This document shows, one piece after another, positions 62,866-64,000 of a stretch of 64,000 nucleotides of DNA. The notes beneath the pieces are model-generated. The model worked only from the letters and a program-made list of their open reading frames with translations. It had not been told where the DNA came from and ran no database searches. The first letter of the stretch is position 1. Every line of letters starts with the position of its first letter. Source of the stretch: a virus; IMG/VR virus record IMGVR_UViG_3300029787_000002, positions 41,633-105,632 of that record, one strand, 5' to 3'. A program made the translations under genes and the position numbers.

Positions 62866-64000
62866 TGGCAAAAGCAGCAGTACAAAAAGGAATCAAGATT
62901 AACGTTTACAAATTAGTAACCGTTAAAGAACCTGATGCAAGAGAAAAGAAGAAAGATCCTACTGGGTATGAGACTGCAAGAGGTCTGAATGCAACTACTA
63001 AAGCAGTTAATAATTTAGGTTCCACTCTCAATGGTATCAACAAGATTGTTGGTGACCTCAAGCAAATAGAATTAGATCGTCTTGAAACTGCGAATAAAAA
63101 TAAACCCAAGATGGATCCCAAGTATGGGAAAAGTAAGAAAGGTGGTGGTATACTAGGATCACTTGCAAAAGGATTTGTAAAAACTGGTGGTGGATTCTTA
63201 TCAGGTCTATTAGGACTACTCGGTAACCTATTCAAAGCATTTGTAGTTCTTCCTGTTTTGACATGGTTGAGTAAAGAAGAAAATCAACAGAAGGTTGCAG
63301 GTGCTCTAGAAGTATTGGCAAAGTTTGGTAAGTTCATATGGGACTGGGCAAGTTTTGGAGTTACCAATACAATTGATGGACTATATAAGTTACTTAGCGA
63401 CGATTCATCTTGGATGGATCGACTTGTTGGGTTTGGTCAAGCACTTTTAGGCGTTGGATCCATCTTCATCGGTTTAAAGGGTCTAAAATGGTTACTAAAT
63501 CCTGTCAAAGTTGCTAAAGGTATTACAGCAGCAGTCAAAGCATTAGTTAAATTCGTAACGAAAAGAGGAAATCCATTGCGTATTCCAGGTAGAAGAAAAG
63601 GAAGAGCAGCAGGTGGTTTAGTTACCGCTGCTGCTTTAGCATTGCCACAGATGGCACAGGGCGGATGGATATCTGGACCTCAGTCTGGTTATCCTGTATC
63701 ACTTAATGGTGGTAAAAGCGTATCATTTATTGGTCATGGCACAGAGTATGTGTCACAGAAGTCAAGTGGTGGTGCATTTGTTACCCCGTATGATACTCCT
63801 GCAACCCGTAAGAATCCTGGGTTGACTGCTATGAGACAAGCAGAAGCAGCAAGAATGGGATATTCTCAGGGTGGAGAAGTTGAATCTCTAAATCTGACTG
63901 CAAAACAGTTTAGAGACCTAGCATATGGTGTGAGTGGTGAAGCACAACGTAAAACTGATGATGAGTATGGAGTTGCAGCAGCAATCTTAAACAGAGTTTC
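62865..64000 (+). CDS. Tail protein with SleB-like hydrolase domain (3' truncated)
   Basis: An ORF of 378 codons running off the window, starting in a TAATG overlap. The N-terminus is basic; residues 85-180 have hydrophobic helices (GSLAKGFVKTGGGFLSGLLGLLGNLFKAFVV), followed by basic FVTKRGNPLRIPGRRKGRA and a Gly-rich loop (GGWISGPQSGYPVSLNGG...FIGHGTEYV). At its end LAYGVSGEAQRKTDDEYGVAAAILNRV is the start of a SleB/hydrolase_2 (cell-wall hydrolase) domain, with the catalytic Glu in SGEAQ. It is probably a hub- or tape-associated enzyme that opens the peptidoglycan at infection. Confidence 0.75.
   Translation, partial: MAKAAVQKGIKINVYKLVTVKEPDAREKKKDPTGYETARGLNATTKAVNNLGSTLNGINKIVGDLKQIELDRLETANKNKPKMDPKYGKSKKGGGILGSLAKGFVKTGGGFLSGLLGLLGNLFKAFVVLPVLTWLSKEENQQKVAGALEVLAKFGKFIWDWASFGVTNTIDGLYKLLSDDSSWMDRLVGFGQALLGVGSIFIGLKGLKWLLNPVKVAKGITAAVKALVKFVTKRGNPLRIPGRRKGRAAGGLVTAAALALPQMAQGGWISGPQSGYPVSLNGGKSVSFIGHGTEYVSQKSSGGAFVTPYDTPATRKNPGLTAMRQAEAARMGYSQGGEVESLNLTAKQFRDLAYGVSGEAQRKTDDEYGVAAAILNRV

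Noticed and set aside
1-64000. Search for insertion sequences, integrase, attachment sites and CRISPR arrays
   Set aside because: No transposase or integrase motifs, no long terminal inverted repeats and no regularly spaced repeats were seen; the genome looks strictly lytic.

Overview
The window is a 64 kb piece of a T4-like cyanomyovirus, a tailed phage of marine Synechococcus or Prochlorococcus. T4-type replication and baseplate genes (46/47, 45, 44, 62, regA, 43, uvsX, 41, 61, 59, 33, 32, 53, 48, 4, 54 and a 26/51-type hub-assembly gene) sit beside host-derived photosynthesis and metabolism genes (psbA, three hli, talC, pstS, mazG, hsp20, nrdA/nrdB, thyX, phoH). Genes are tightly packed with ATGA/TAATG overlaps, almost all on the + strand, and the sequence is visibly AT-rich. 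Both window ends cut genes: gp47 on the left, a tail protein with a cell-wall-hydrolase-like domain on the right.

Layout. 1-2793: recombination nuclease gp47/gp46 with small companions. 2794-8103: two transcription units, a HEXXH/von Willebrand A protein and a MoxR/CobS-like AAA+ ATPase, the second running on into a DUF3310-like gene, clamp gp45 and clamp loader gp44. 8103-10089: two small membrane proteins, a Dam-type methylase and a PD-(D/E)XK-like nuclease, placed between gp44 and gp62. 10086-13588: gp62, RegA, a 2OG oxygenase and membrane or proline-rich proteins. 13515-15242 (minus): three probably exported proteins. 15395-17372: hsp20, a candidate Pho box, a small beta-barrel-like exported protein, pstS and a terminator. 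17374-24860: gp43, uvsX, a 2OG oxygenase, gp41, mazG and small genes. 24913-33028: a nuclease-like protein, a third copy of the promoter module, a ligase-like and a nucleotidylyltransferase-like enzyme, and probable virion or core proteins. 33040-39160: gp61, nrdA, nrdB, small ORFs, talC. 39220-44644: small ORFs, a GIY-YIG-like nuclease, tRNA-Arg(TCT), two 2OG oxygenases, three hli, three small membrane peptides, psbA. 44703-48718: a 1028-residue repeat-containing fibre- or adhesin-like protein, small ORFs and a second beta-barrel-like protein. 48779-56553: glutaredoxin, thyX, phoH, an exonuclease, gp33, gp59, a DUF1825-like protein, gp32 and small genes. 56554-64000: gp53 and gp48 (minus), divergent from gp4, gp54, the 26/51-type gene pair, a tape-measure candidate and the hydrolase-like tail protein.

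How it fits together. The phage brings its own replisome and nucleotide supply (RNR, glutaredoxin, ThyX, MazG). Photosynthesis and carbon genes (D1, HLIPs, transaldolase) keep energy and reductant flowing in the infected cell, and PstS with a candidate Pho box points to phosphate acquisition. Late genes often carry a (C/A)TAAATA motif just upstream, while metabolic genes have bacterial TTGACA-N17-TATAAT promoters and intrinsic terminators.

The most interesting observations are: (1) a probable -1 ribosomal frameshift (T TTT TTC) joining the 26/51-type protein to an ORF that lacks its own start for most of its length; (2) a three-copy upstream promoter module with fixed spacing; (3) two exported beta-barrel-like proteins ending in Phe; (4) a methylase plus nuclease cassette splitting the clamp-loader genes; (5) a ligase-like plus adenylyltransferase-like gene pair; and (6) a promoter nested inside a terminator before talC. 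All functional names come from reading the sequence; no database search was run.
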